The notes below the pieces were generated by a model. That model was not told where the DNA came from and did not search any database. It saw nothing but the letters and a program-made list of their open reading frames with translations. This document shows, piece after piece, positions 27,960 to 37,306 of a stretch of 64,000 bases of DNA (positions are counted from its first letter, which is position 1; every line of letters begins with the position of its first letter). Position numbers and translations under genes: made by a program. This DNA is from JARFVT01 sp036677425 (GTDB taxonomy: Bacteria > Pseudomonadota > Alphaproteobacteria > UBA8366 > Aestuariispiraceae): the NCBI GenBank assembly GCA_036677425.1, contig JARFVT010000013.1:1116001-1180000 (forward strand). Reading direction: 5' to 3'.

Positions 27960-28697
27960 ATGTTTGATTTAACAAATAAATGCGCGCTTGTAACGGGTGC
28001 ATCTGGCTGTAATGGAAGCGAAATTGCCAAAATATTACATGCTAATGGAGAAACTGTTGCCATAAGTGGAACAAGGATTGAACCCTTAAATGATCTGGCT
28101 GTAAAGCTTGGTGAGCGGGTGTTTATTGTGCCAGCAAATCTATCAGATAAAGAATCAGTTACTAAATTACCAAAAGATGCCGAAGCCGCCATGGGTAAAA
28201 TTGATATATTGATTAATAATGCTGGTATTACCCGTGATAATTTAACCATGCGGATGAAAGATGATGAATGTGACCAAGTGATTAACGTTAATCTAACCGC
28301 CAGTTTCCGCCTTTGTCGTGCAGTTTTGCGCGGTATGATGAAACGCCGTTGGGGACGGATAGTTAATATATCATCAATTGTCGGCACAACTGGCAATCCA
28401 GGGCAAATAAATTATGCCGCATCAAAGGCTGGTATGGTGGGGATGAGCAAGTCCCTAGGCCAAGAAGTCGCCAGCCGTGGCATTACCGTTAATTGTATTG
28501 CGCCTGGTTTTATTGCAACACCAATGACCAATGTTCTTTCTGAAGAACAGCAAAATAAGTTAAATGCTGCTATCCCAATGGGGCGCATGGGTAATGTCAG
28601 TGATATTGCCAATGGTGCATTATATTTATCGTCTGAGGAGGCGGCATATATAACAGGGCAAACACTGCATATTAATGGCGGTATGGCGATGATATAA
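27960..28697 (+). CDS. fabG: 3-oxoacyl-ACP reductase
   Basis: NADPH-dependent reduction in fatty-acid elongation. Short-chain dehydrogenase with G-A-S-G-C-N-G (Rossmann glycine loop) near residue 15, N-N-A-G-I-T-R-D-N, S-S-I-V-G-T-T-G-N-P-G-Q-I-N-Y-A-A-S-K-A-G (Ser, Tyr, Lys of the triad) and P-G-F-I-A-T. At 245 aa it has normal length. It starts 15 bases after fabD. Confidence 0.97.
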   Translation: MFDLTNKCALVTGASGCNGSEIAKILHANGETVAISGTRIEPLNDLAVKLGERVFIVPANLSDKESVTKLPKDAEAAMGKIDILINNAGITRDNLTMRMKDDECDQVINVNLTASFRLCRAVLRGMMKRRWGRIVNISSIVGTTGNPGQINYAASKAGMVGMSKSLGQEVASRGITVNCIAPGFIATPMTNVLSEEQQNKLNAAIPMGRMGNVSDIANGALYLSSEEAAYITGQTLHINGGMAMI

Positions 28698-28870
28698 AAA
28701 TTAAAAAAGCCTTTAATTATATGTTTTCATATTTGTAAAATAGTGTAAATCTATGTTGATTATGGTTGTCGATACATTATTTATATAATTGCATATATAT
28801 GTAACGACAAAATATATTAATCAGGATAGTATTTTAGTCATATAGTTTTTTGTTATAAGGAAAATAAATA

Positions 28871-29104
28871 ATGAGCGATGTTGCAGAACGGGTTAAGAAA
28901 ATTGTCATTGAACATTTAGGTGTTGATGAAGCAAAAGTTAAAGAAACTTCCAGCTTTATTGATGATTTAGGCGCAGATAGCCTTGATACAGTTGAATTGG
29001 TTATGGCGTTTGAAGAAGAATTTGGTTGTGAAATCCCTGATGATGCAGCAGAAAAAATTCAAACGGTTAATGATGCCATTACATTTATTTCAGAAAATCA
29101 ATAA
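28871..29104 (+). CDS. acpP: Acyl carrier protein
   Basis: A 77-aa ACP, highly acidic, with the phosphopantetheine Ser in G-A-D-S-L-D-T-V-E-L-V. It carries growing acyl chains through fatty-acid synthesis. TAAGGA lies ten bases before the ATG. It is preceded by about 170 bases of AT-rich leader that should hold its own promoter, in keeping with its high expression. Confidence 0.98.
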   Translation: MSDVAERVKKIVIEHLGVDEAKVKETSSFIDDLGADSLDTVELVMAFEEEFGCEIPDDAAEKIQTVNDAITFISENQ

Positions 29105-29115
29105 TATTTAATTTC

Positions 29116-29163
29116 ATATCATATTAGGTGTCATGCCTTAATATATGGCATCTAATATGATAT
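29116..29163 (+). terminator. Hairpin between acpP and fabF
   Basis: A perfect 12-bp stem (29116-29127 with 29152-29163) is topped, after a five-base bulge, by an ATGCC/GGCAT stem. No T run follows. It may stabilise or attenuate the acpP transcript, so that acpP is made in excess of fabF. Confidence 0.5.
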
Positions 29164-29221
29164 CTATTTGATATATTACATCAAAATTTATATTATAAGT
29201 TACTATAATAAAGGTTTAGCA

Positions 29222-30484
29222 ATGAGACGTGTAGTTGTAACCGGAATGGGTATTGTTTCACCGCTTGGCATTGGGCATGACCTAGTATGGGAGCGTTTGA
29301 TCAATGGAAAATCTGGCATACGCCCCATTACGGCAATAAATATTGATGATATACCTGCGAAAGTTGCGGGAACTGTACCGCGTGGCGATGGTTCAAACGG
29401 CACATTTAATGTGGATGACTGGCTTAGTTCAAAAGAACAACGCAAAATGGATACATTCATTACATTTGGTATGGCAGCGGCCATACAAGCGGTTGAAGAT
29501 TCTGGCTGGAAGCCTAATGATGAAGAAGAACAAAATCGCACGGGCGTAATGATTGGTTCTGGCATTGGTGGTTTGTCTGGCATCTCTCAAGGTACTTTAA
29601 CATTAGAAAATCGTGGCACAAGACGCATAAGCCCATTTTTTATTCCTGCTAATTTAATCAATTTAATAAGTGGTTTTGTATCAATAAAATATTCATTTCG
29701 CGGCCCTAATCATGCGGTTGTTACCGCATGTGCTACTGGTACTCATGCAATTGGTGATGCGGCAAGAATGATTGGTTTTGGTGATGCGGATGTTATGGTT
29801 GCAGGTGGTGCGGAGGCAGCAATCTGCCGTATTGGCATGGTTGGATTTGCCGCCGCAAAGGCATTAAGCACTAATTTCAATGACACCCCTGAAAAAGCCT
29901 CAAGGCCTTGGGATCGTGATCGCGATGGATTTGTCATGGGTGAGGGAGCAGGCGTTGTTGTTCTTGAAGAATTAGAACATGCAAAAGCGCGCGGTGCTAA
30001 AATCTATGCCGAAGTGTTAGGTTATGGCATGAGCGGCGATGCCTATCATGTAACTGCGCCCGCCGCCGATGGTAATGGTGGTTATCGGGCAATGGAATCA
30101 GCGTTAAGAAATTCAAATTTATCTGCTGATAAAATTGATTATATCAATGCCCATGGCACATCAACACCATTAGGAGATAGCATCGAACATGATGCGGTCA
30201 AACGCATTATGGGAAGCCATGCCAGCGATGTGGCAATGTCATCGACAAAATCATCTTGCGGTCATTTATTGGGCGCAGCCGGTGCGATTGAGGCTATTTT
30301 CGCAATTAAAGCCATTGAAACAGGCATATTGCCACCAACATTGAATTTAGATAACCCAAGTGAAGGTTGCGATATGAATTTGGTTGCCCATGTGGCACAG
30401 GAACGTAAAGTTAATTATGCCCTGTCAAACTCATTTGGTTTTGGTGGCACTAATGCCAGCTTAATTCTTGGCGCAAAGCCATAA
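29222..30484 (+). CDS. fabF: 3-oxoacyl-ACP synthase II
   Basis: Elongating condensing enzyme. The start M-R-R-V-V-V-T-G-M-G at 29222 is preceded by AAAGG and fits the family better than the farther ATG at 29168. The active Cys lies in V-T-A-C-A-T-G-T-H, with His in N-A-H-G-T-S-T-P-L-G-D and S-C-G-H-L-L-G-A-A-G. It ends with the usual N-S-F-G-F-G-G-T-N-A-S-L-I-L. At 420 aa it has normal length. Confidence 0.97.
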   Translation: MRRVVVTGMGIVSPLGIGHDLVWERLINGKSGIRPITAINIDDIPAKVAGTVPRGDGSNGTFNVDDWLSSKEQRKMDTFITFGMAAAIQAVEDSGWKPNDEEEQNRTGVMIGSGIGGLSGISQGTLTLENRGTRRISPFFIPANLINLISGFVSIKYSFRGPNHAVVTACATGTHAIGDAARMIGFGDADVMVAGGAEAAICRIGMVGFAAAKALSTNFNDTPEKASRPWDRDRDGFVMGEGAGVVVLEELEHAKARGAKIYAEVLGYGMSGDAYHVTAPAADGNGGYRAMESALRNSNLSADKIDYINAHGTSTPLGDSIEHDAVKRIMGSHASDVAMSSTKSSCGHLLGAAGAIEAIFAIKAIETGILPPTLNLDNPSEGCDMNLVAHVAQERKVNYALSNSFGFGGTNASLILGAKP

Positions 30485-30508
30485 ACATAATAGCTATAAA
30501 GGCTAGTC

Positions 30509-31480
30509 ATGCGTAAAAAAATAATTTTTATTGGTGTATTTATAATTGCAATGATTCTTGGGTTGGCATTATTTCTTTTTTATGTTCAACATATGGTTCT
30601 TTTAGATGGCCCATTGGAAAAGAACACCCATATCGTCATAAAAAAAGGTGCTTCGGTTAAATCTATTGCCAATATTTTAAATGATAATGGTGTTATTGAT
30701 AAACCGTTTGTTTTTACAATCTGGACAAGATTTTTAGGAATGAATAGCCTGTTAAAAGCTGGTGAATATGAATTTCCTAAAGCGATAAGTCAGGGACATG
30801 TGATCGCAATGTTGGTTAATCATGATGTGGTTAATCGATTTATAACTATTGCCGAAGGGCTTTCATCACGGCAAATTATAACTTTAATCAATTCTGAAAA
30901 ACTATTAGACGGCGTGATTGATAAAATCCCTGAAGAGGGTAGTTTATTACCAGAAACATTTCATTTTTCAAAAGGCGATAAACGGTCTAAAATTATCCTC
31001 GCCATGCAAAATGCACAGGATAATATTTTACAAAAGTTATGGAGTAAACGCGCCAAAAATTTACCGTTTAAATCAAAATTTGAAGCATTAATACTGGCAT
31101 CAATTGTTGAAAAAGAAACTGGTATTAATGCTGAACGCACAAAGATTGCGGGGGTTTTTATCAATCGCCTTAATATTGGTATGCGGTTGCAATCTGACCC
31201 TACGGTAGCCTTTGCGGTTATGAATGGTAAGGGCAAATTAACACGACCATTAAGACGTGCCGATTTAAAATTAGAACATCCGTATAATACATATTTTATT
31301 AAAGGATTGCCGCCAACACCGATTGCCAACCCTGGTGCTGCCGCAATAAAGGCGGTGTTGAATCCTGATGATACCAAGGCGTTATATTTTGTTGCCGATG
31401 GCAGCGGCGGTCATGCTTTTGCTAATTCATTGACGCAGCATAATCGCAATGTAGCAAAATGGCGCAAAATTAATAAATAA
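30509..31480 (+). CDS. mltG: Endolytic murein transglycosylase
   Basis: Cleaves nascent peptidoglycan strands in the periplasm and sets glycan length. It has one N-terminal membrane helix (about residues 5-27), a LysM-like region, then the YceG domain. The catalytic Glu is in A-S-I-V-E-K-E-T, followed by A-G-V-F-I-N-R-L and the substrate-binding L-Q-S-D-P-T-V and T-Y-F-I-K-G-L-P-P-T-P-I-A-N-P-G. The fabF-mltG-yicC order is common in alphaproteobacteria. Confidence 0.95.
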   Translation: MRKKIIFIGVFIIAMILGLALFLFYVQHMVLLDGPLEKNTHIVIKKGASVKSIANILNDNGVIDKPFVFTIWTRFLGMNSLLKAGEYEFPKAISQGHVIAMLVNHDVVNRFITIAEGLSSRQIITLINSEKLLDGVIDKIPEEGSLLPETFHFSKGDKRSKIILAMQNAQDNILQKLWSKRAKNLPFKSKFEALILASIVEKETGINAERTKIAGVFINRLNIGMRLQSDPTVAFAVMNGKGKLTRPLRRADLKLEHPYNTYFIKGLPPTPIANPGAAAIKAVLNPDDTKALYFVADGSGGHAFANSLTQHNRNVAKWRKINK

Positions 31481-31515
31481 TTTTGTTGATTAACTTTTAA
31501 AACTTAATTTTAAGA

Positions 31516-32421
31516 ATGGAATTAACCATGCCATTATCAAGCATGACAGGATATGCAAGGTCATCGGGCGAAAATGATAAATTTACATGGGTTTGGGAAA
31601 TAAAAAGTGTCAATGGTAAATCGCTTGATACGCGAATACGTGTTCCATCATATTTAACTGGATTTGATGCTGTTATTCGCAAAATTATACAGAAAAACTT
31701 TAAACGTGGTAATTTAAATATTTCATTGGAAATTAACCATGCTGCACAAGAAAATCTTATGCAAATAAACCACCAATATTTAAATCAATTAATTGATTTA
31801 TGTCAACAAAATGGCGATAAAGCCAATATTAGCCAATTATTAGCGGTGCGCGGCGTGGTCGATCTTTGCGAGGGAAATATTAATAGCAGTAACGAAAAAA
31901 TAGATTTATCAATATTTTCCGATAGCTTGATCGAGGCATTGGATGGTTTAAAAATTAATCGTCGTGAAGAAGGTAAACGGATTGAAAGTCATATTAATGA
32001 TAGATTAATAGAAATAGAAAAATTAGTTATGGCAGCGGATAAAATTGCCATGAAATTACCATCAATATTTATGGATAAAATAAAAATACAGCTTGATGAA
32101 ATTTTAGAGCCATCAAGGGACGTTAACGAAGATCGATTGGCGCAAGAAATAGCTATCCTTGCAACCAAGGCCGATATACGCGAAGAACTTGATCGATTAT
32201 CAGCCCATGTGGCGGCAGCAAAGAAATTAATAGATATAAATAATGATAATTCAGATGATATGACGGCGGTTGGTCGTAAATTTGAATTTTTATGTCAAGA
32301 ATTTAACCGCGAAGCCAATACTCTATGTGCAAAATCATCTGATATTGAATTAACAGGCCTTGGTTTAGAATTAAAATCATCTATCGACCAATTACGCGAA
32401 CAGGTTGCAAATATAGAGTAA
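31516..32421 (+). CDS. YicC-family endoribonuclease
   Basis: A roughly 300-aa YicC protein, starting with the typical S-M-T-G-Y-A-R-S and ending with the conserved G-R-K-F-E-F-L-C-Q-E-F-N-R-E-A-N-T-L-C-A-K-S-S-D segment. E. coli YicC is an RNA endonuclease. The true start may be ATG at 31528. In many alphaproteobacteria gmk (guanylate kinase) follows directly. Here it does not, and a foreign-looking gene takes its place. Confidence 0.92.
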   Translation: MELTMPLSSMTGYARSSGENDKFTWVWEIKSVNGKSLDTRIRVPSYLTGFDAVIRKIIQKNFKRGNLNISLEINHAAQENLMQINHQYLNQLIDLCQQNGDKANISQLLAVRGVVDLCEGNINSSNEKIDLSIFSDSLIEALDGLKINRREEGKRIESHINDRLIEIEKLVMAADKIAMKLPSIFMDKIKIQLDEILEPSRDVNEDRLAQEIAILATKADIREELDRLSAHVAAAKKLIDINNDNSDDMTAVGRKFEFLCQEFNREANTLCAKSSDIELTGLGLELKSSIDQLREQVANIE

Positions 32422-32576
32422 TAATTTTTATATTTATTTTGCTTTAAATAATATTACATATTTGCATATATATATAAACAATATAGACTACTTGCAGTAG
32501 ATGCTTGATATATGAAGATAAATTTGAGAGAGTATAAAATACAACGTTATATATAACATTTCGGGGTATATTAATT

Positions 32577-33899
32577 ATGAAAATCGAATTACCAGAACCG
32601 CTTGTGTCAGGAGAACTAGCCAGATTACTACCTGTAGTAAAAGATACGAGTTCAGAAGACAGGGCATCTTCAATCCTTCTAGCAACATTTCGAGCAGTGC
32701 CAGAATTTTGCCAGATAATGCTAAATGGGATAGGCCAAAAAATTGGTAGTAAGTCTAAAATTTCATGTTATTCACAAGTTAGAATGGCATTACCGAAGGA
32801 TAGCAAAATACGCCCAGATGGTTTTATTAGAGTTGAACGTGCAGGTAGAATATGGACAGCCATTATCGAAGCTAAAATTGGTAATGCCTTACTTGATAAG
32901 GAACAAATTATTCAATATGCAGATTTAGCAAAGCAAAATAATATTGATGCTATCATCACCATCTCAAATGATTTTACAGCTTTGCCCACGCATCATCCAA
33001 TTATATTTAGCGTGAGAGAAATTAAAGGCATTCAAATTTTTCATTGGTCTTGGTTAAATACCGTTACTCATGCTCAATTAGTACAATTAAACGATGCAGC
33101 CCTAAGCCCGACCAAAAAAATTATTTTAGATGAGTTTTTAAGATATTTTGAGCATGATTCTGTCGGTGTCAAAGGCTTTACACAAATGAACCCTGAATGG
33201 AAAAATGTAGTTCAACAAATTACAAATGGCACTATTTTAAAGAAGACTTCCGAAGATATTTTAAATACTGTTTCTGCGTGGCACCAAGAAAGCAGGGATC
33301 TTTGTTTAATTTTAAGCAGGGAGTTAGGGGTTGCAATAAAGGAACGACTTATCAGGAAACATATTAATGATTCTGTTTTGCGTTTAAAAGATGATGCAGA
33401 GACATTGGTAAATACTAGGACGTTAACTTGTATCTTAAATATTCCAGATACAGCTTCGGTTCTATATGTTACAGCCCATTTATCGCGCCGCTCCATATCT
33501 TGCTCTATGCGCTTAGCTGCAACGCAAGAGAAAAAAACAACTAAGGCACAAGTTAACTGGCTAATACGGCAACTAAAAAAATCTAATACCGAATTTATAC
33601 ATATTCGCGCTTGGCGCAAGAAATCTTCCCATCCTGAACAAAAAACACTTATTGAAATACGTGAAAATCCAAGCTGCCTTATTGCTGAAGGCAAAGAGAA
33701 AATTTTATTCGCTAGGTTCGAGGTTGCTATTATCCGCGATTTAGCTGTTAAATTTTCTGGTAGTAAAAACTTTATTAAAAATTTAGAAGAAATTACCGCT
33801 TTATTCTATGCTGAGGTTGGGCAACATTTAAGATCTTGGGTAAAGCCAGCGCCAAAAGCTCCGTTGGATGAAAATGAAACTGATAATAATATCACATAA
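32577..33899 (+). CDS. Orphan PD-(D/E)XK nuclease-like protein
   Basis: A 440-aa protein I cannot name. Residues 80-100 carry a PD-(D/E)XK signature: P-D-G-F-I (Asp81), then I-I-E-A-K (Glu98, Lys100). A helix with Q-I-I-Q-Y-A-D-L-A follows, as in many such nucleases. The C-terminal 300 residues are unassigned and basic. No methyltransferase, helicase or ATPase partner adjoins it. It sits where gmk is often found, and its sequence looks less AT-biased than its neighbours, which suggests transfer. It could be a stand-alone defence or stress nuclease, but the function is unproven. Confidence 0.6.
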   Translation: MKIELPEPLVSGELARLLPVVKDTSSEDRASSILLATFRAVPEFCQIMLNGIGQKIGSKSKISCYSQVRMALPKDSKIRPDGFIRVERAGRIWTAIIEAKIGNALLDKEQIIQYADLAKQNNIDAIITISNDFTALPTHHPIIFSVREIKGIQIFHWSWLNTVTHAQLVQLNDAALSPTKKIILDEFLRYFEHDSVGVKGFTQMNPEWKNVVQQITNGTILKKTSEDILNTVSAWHQESRDLCLILSRELGVAIKERLIRKHINDSVLRLKDDAETLVNTRTLTCILNIPDTASVLYVTAHLSRRSISCSMRLAATQEKKTTKAQVNWLIRQLKKSNTEFIHIRAWRKKSSHPEQKTLIEIRENPSCLIAEGKEKILFARFEVAIIRDLAVKFSGSKNFIKNLEEITALFYAEVGQHLRSWVKPAPKAPLDENETDNNIT

Positions 33900-34188
33900 A
33901 AATAGTAATTCAATTTATAAACCAAATTACTGCGCTGTGGGTGGATCATCTTTAGCTTTATGTCTTTTTCGTATAATTTATATTATGGAAAATAGTTTAT
34001 TTTATATTAGCAAATATGTCATCGTAACTTCATTGTTAGTGGTTTATTCTTTTATATATTTACTTAACGCAGCTAACGGGGACTGGAATTTGCCTTTAAC
34101 TCTGCAATTTACGCATATAGTTCTAGGCACAGGACCCATTAATTTAATCCGTTCTGCGGAGGTAATATTCTTGCTATCTATAGGATAA
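33868..34188 (+). pseudogene. Small putative membrane-protein remnant
   Basis: An open frame of 106 codons overlaps the end of the nuclease gene by 32 bases. A likelier inner start is ATG at 33988, giving 66 residues with one hydrophobic helix (Y-V-I-V-T-S-L-L-V-V-Y-S-F-I-Y-L-L). I do not recognise the family. Its 34089-34130 stretch recurs in degraded, stop-containing form at 465-506, so it is probably a fragment of a once-repeated gene. Confidence 0.3.
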
Positions 34189-34459
34189 AAGGCGTGGTAA
34201 ACTGTCTTATTTTCAAGTTTTTTCGACGAAACCAGAGCTGAATATTGCCCCGCCCAGCGGGTTTATCAGTAAGCCTGGATTACTCACAAAAACAATTCTC
34301 AAATATGCTAGCATATCCTTGCATTTTTTTGTATCTACACAAAGCCTTTACTGATAAACAGAATTGCATCGACGGCGTGTTTGCGTATTAATAAAAAATA
34401 TTGCAACGATAAAAATATCTTGAATTATAAAAAGAATAATACTAACAATTATTAGTTAA
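34189..34459. other. Non-coding stretch with a 12-bp inverted repeat
   Basis: There is no gene between the remnant and the riboswitch. GTTTATCAGTAA at 34261-34272 is repeated inverted at 34348-34359, and a 14-base palindrome (ATATGCTAGCATAT) lies between. It may be the relic of a small mobile element. Confidence 0.35.
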
Positions 34460-34539
34460 CTCAATGGGGAGCTTTTAATCAAGGCTGAGAATAAAACCCA
34501 TAGAACCTGAACCGGATAATCCCGGCGGAGGAATTTGAG
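34460..34539 (+). promoter_or_regulatory. TPP riboswitch (THI element)
   Basis: The conserved core is plain: GGGGAGC at 34467-34473, CTGAGA at 34485-34490, ACCC, and CCTGAACCGGATAATCCCGG followed by CGGAGGA. Closing stem P1 pairs CTCAA (34460) with TTGAG (34535-34539). It precedes thiB by about 85 bases, and a following AT-rich hairpin (about 34542-34590) may be the expression platform. It should shut off thiBPQ when thiamine pyrophosphate is plentiful. Confidence 0.93.
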
Positions 34540-34625
34540 ATAAAACCTATATTATATAATAATTAGATTATATAAATTTGGTTTTAATAAAATTCGCCGC
34601 CCATATTTTATAATGGAGCGACATA

Positions 34626-35645
34626 ATGATTTATAAAGATATTATTAAAATATTTTCTGCCATGTTAATTATAATTTTTAGCATGAACCTTTCCCATGCG
34701 GAAACCCAAAAAGAAACGTTAAATATATATACTTATGATAGTTTTTCATCAAAATGGGGTCCTGGACCTAAAATAAAGACTGCATTTGAAAAAACATGCG
34801 ATTGCATCGTTAATTGGGTCGCACTTGATGATGCGGTTAGCATTTTAAGCCGCTTAAAATTAGAAGGAAATAACACCAAGGCAGATATTGCCCTTGGCCT
34901 TGATATGAATTTATTGGAAGAAGCAAAAGCCAGCGGTTTATTTGCCAAACATGGACAAAATATAGCCACTGAAGATTAAAATATTGAATGGAATGACGAT
35001 ATATTCATACCATATGATTATTTTTATTTTGACTTTATTTTTGATGAAACAAAGCTATATAATCCCCCTAAAAGTTTGAAATCATTGATAGATAATGATG
35101 AAAATATTAAAATTATAATTCAAGATCCACGCACAAGTTCCCCTGGGCTCGGGCTTTTATTATGGGTCAAGCAAGTTTACGGCAATGACGCGGCAGCGGC
35201 ATGGAAGAAATTAGCACCAAAAATAGTTACAGTTACCAAAGGTTGGTGGGAAGGTTATTCGATGTTTTTAAAAGGCGAGTCTGATATGGTTTTAAGCTAT
35301 ACCACCTCACCCGCTTATCATATTATTGCCGAAGGAAAACAGCAATATAAAGCGGCCTCCTTTGACGAAGGTCATTATATGCAAATCGAAATTGCGGCAA
35401 AAGTTGCAACAACAAAAAAAAGCAAACTTGCCGATAAATTCATGGCTTTTATAACTAGCAAAGATTTTCAAGATACCATTGCAACGGGAAATTGGATGTT
35501 TCCTGTGGCAAAAACAAGCGAGCCGTTGGACAAAGTTTTTTCACAGCTTGTTAAACCATCAAAAACTTTAATGATAGATTCAAATATAATTAAAGATAAT
35601 CGTAAGAAATGGACAAATGATTGGTTAAATGCACTTAGTGAATAA
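34626..35645 (+). pseudogene. thiB: thiB, thiamine ABC transporter binding protein, with one in-frame TAA
   Basis: Periplasmic thiamine/TPP-binding protein. A signal peptide (hydrophobic 8-22, cut after S-H-A) is followed by the usual L-N-I-Y-T-Y-D-S-F. At 34977-34979 a TAA follows A-T-E-D. The same frame then continues N-I-E-W-N-D-D-I-F-I-P-Y-D-Y-F-Y-F through D-P-R-T-S-S-P-G-L-G-L-L-L-W, T-V-T-K-G-W-W-E-G-Y and G-N-W-M-F-P-V to a normal end near 340 aa. No frameshift is needed. A TPP riboswitch, thiP and thiQ surround it, so the operon looks otherwise functional. Confidence 0.9.
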
Positions 35646-35671
35646 TTGCATTTTAATAGATATATAAAATA

Positions 35672-37294
35672 ATGTTAAATGGTCGTATTATAAATATAAT
35701 ATTAATATTATTACCAGCATTCTTTGCCTTATTAATTTTATTACCATTGACTATTGGTACATTATCAACCCTGCTATTATATGGTGGGGTTGATGGTATT
35801 TTCGATGTTATTAATGATCCATATATTCATAAAGTTGCAATATTTACCGTTTTCCAAGCAGTTTTATCGACCTTAATCAGCACAATATTTGCAATTCCAA
35901 TCGCACGCGCATTTAGTCGCCGCCGTTTTTATGGGCGTGATTTATTATTAAGAATATTTAGCATAACATTGGTAATGCCAGTTATTGTAGTTATCTTGGG
36001 AATAGTGATAATTTATGGTAAATCTGGATTTATAAATGACATATTACGCTATTATGGCTTTGATGCGGGGCATTATTTATACGGCCTGACGGGAATATTA
36101 ATCGCCCATGTATTTTTTAATATGCCATTAATTACCAGAAGCATTTTAAACGCATTAGACGCAATTCCACCAGAAAATTGGCGTTTGGCAAGCCAGCTTG
36201 GCATGGGTGATATGGATATTTTCAAAATTATTGAATGGCCTGTTATGCGGCGGGTTCTTCCTGGTATTATGGGCGTTGTTTTAATGTTATGTTTTACCAG
36301 CTTTGCCATTGTTTTAACCTTAGGCGGCGGTCCAAAGGCAACAACCATCGAAGTTGCAATATATCAAGCTATACGATTTGATTTTGATATTACCCGCGCA
36401 GTTGGGCTTTGTTTAATGCAATTATTTCTATGCGGGACTATTGCTGGTTTTCTATTAAGGCTTGGTCGTAATCATGATTTTATTAACAGTGAAAAAAAAC
36501 TATATATAAGGCCAGATATTAAATATCTATCGACAAAAATAACCGATATATTCTTTATATCATTGGCAATTTTATTCATTTTACCACCCATCATAACGAT
36601 AATATTAAGCGGTATTAATTATGATGGCATTAAAATTTTAACCGAAAAATCCATGTGGTCAGCCACATTTTATAGTGTAATAATTGCGCTATCTTCGGGG
36701 ATATTATCTTTGATATTAGGTATTGGTTTACTTGTAACCAGCCGCAATCTTCGCCTTAAATATTATCAAATAAAAGCCAGCAATATGTTAGATTTAGGTG
36801 GATCATTAATATTAATAATGCCACCATTCGTTATGGCAACGGGGCTTTTTTTGATGTTTAGAAACGCGGTTAATATATTCACAATAGCGCCAATTTTAAT
36901 TATATTAACCAATAGCGCTATGGCATTACCGTTTATTATAAGAATAATGGGACCTGCCCTATATCAGGCTGGTGATCAATATGACAGGCTATGTCAAAAT
37001 TTAAATATTTCAGGCATTAATAAATTTAAATTTGTTGATTGGCCAATGGTTAAAAAACCATTTAGCATGGCATTTGCCATTGCTGTTACCATATCAATCG
37101 GTGATTTAGGGGTGGTTGCCTTATTTGGTAGCCAGGATTTCACCACATTACCATTATATATTTATCGATTAACCAGTGCATATAAATTAGATCAGGCGGC
37201 TAGTGCTGCATTAATTTTAATAATCATATGTTTTGCCTTATTTTGGGCAATTGAAAAAATATGTGAATTAAAAATAGGCAATATTAAAAATTAA
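35672..37294 (+). CDS. thiP: Thiamine ABC transporter permease
   Basis: A 540-aa inner-membrane protein with about 12 helices in two fused permease halves. Each half carries an EAA-type loop for contact with the ATPase: E-N-W-R-L-A-S-Q-L-G-M-G near residue 167, and Q-Y-D-R-L-C-Q-N-L-N-I-S in the second half. This two-domain layout is that of ThiP. It lies 26 bases after thiB and 12 bases before thiQ. Confidence 0.94.
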   Translation: MLNGRIINIILILLPAFFALLILLPLTIGTLSTLLLYGGVDGIFDVINDPYIHKVAIFTVFQAVLSTLISTIFAIPIARAFSRRRFYGRDLLLRIFSITLVMPVIVVILGIVIIYGKSGFINDILRYYGFDAGHYLYGLTGILIAHVFFNMPLITRSILNALDAIPPENWRLASQLGMGDMDIFKIIEWPVMRRVLPGIMGVVLMLCFTSFAIVLTLGGGPKATTIEVAIYQAIRFDFDITRAVGLCLMQLFLCGTIAGFLLRLGRNHDFINSEKKLYIRPDIKYLSTKITDIFFISLAILFILPPIITIILSGINYDGIKILTEKSMWSATFYSVIIALSSGILSLILGIGLLVTSRNLRLKYYQIKASNMLDLGGSLILIMPPFVMATGLFLMFRNAVNIFTIAPILIILTNSAMALPFIIRIMGPALYQAGDQYDRLCQNLNISGINKFKFVDWPMVKKPFSMAFAIAVTISIGDLGVVALFGSQDFTTLPLYIYRLTSAYKLDQAASAALILIIICFALFWAIEKICELKIGNIKN

Positions 37295-37306
37295 AATAGG
37301 TAAATA

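Noticed and set aside
13091..35645. Reassignment of TAA as a sense codon
   Set aside because: TAA ends most intact genes in the window (for example gltA, acpP, glnA), so it works as a stop.
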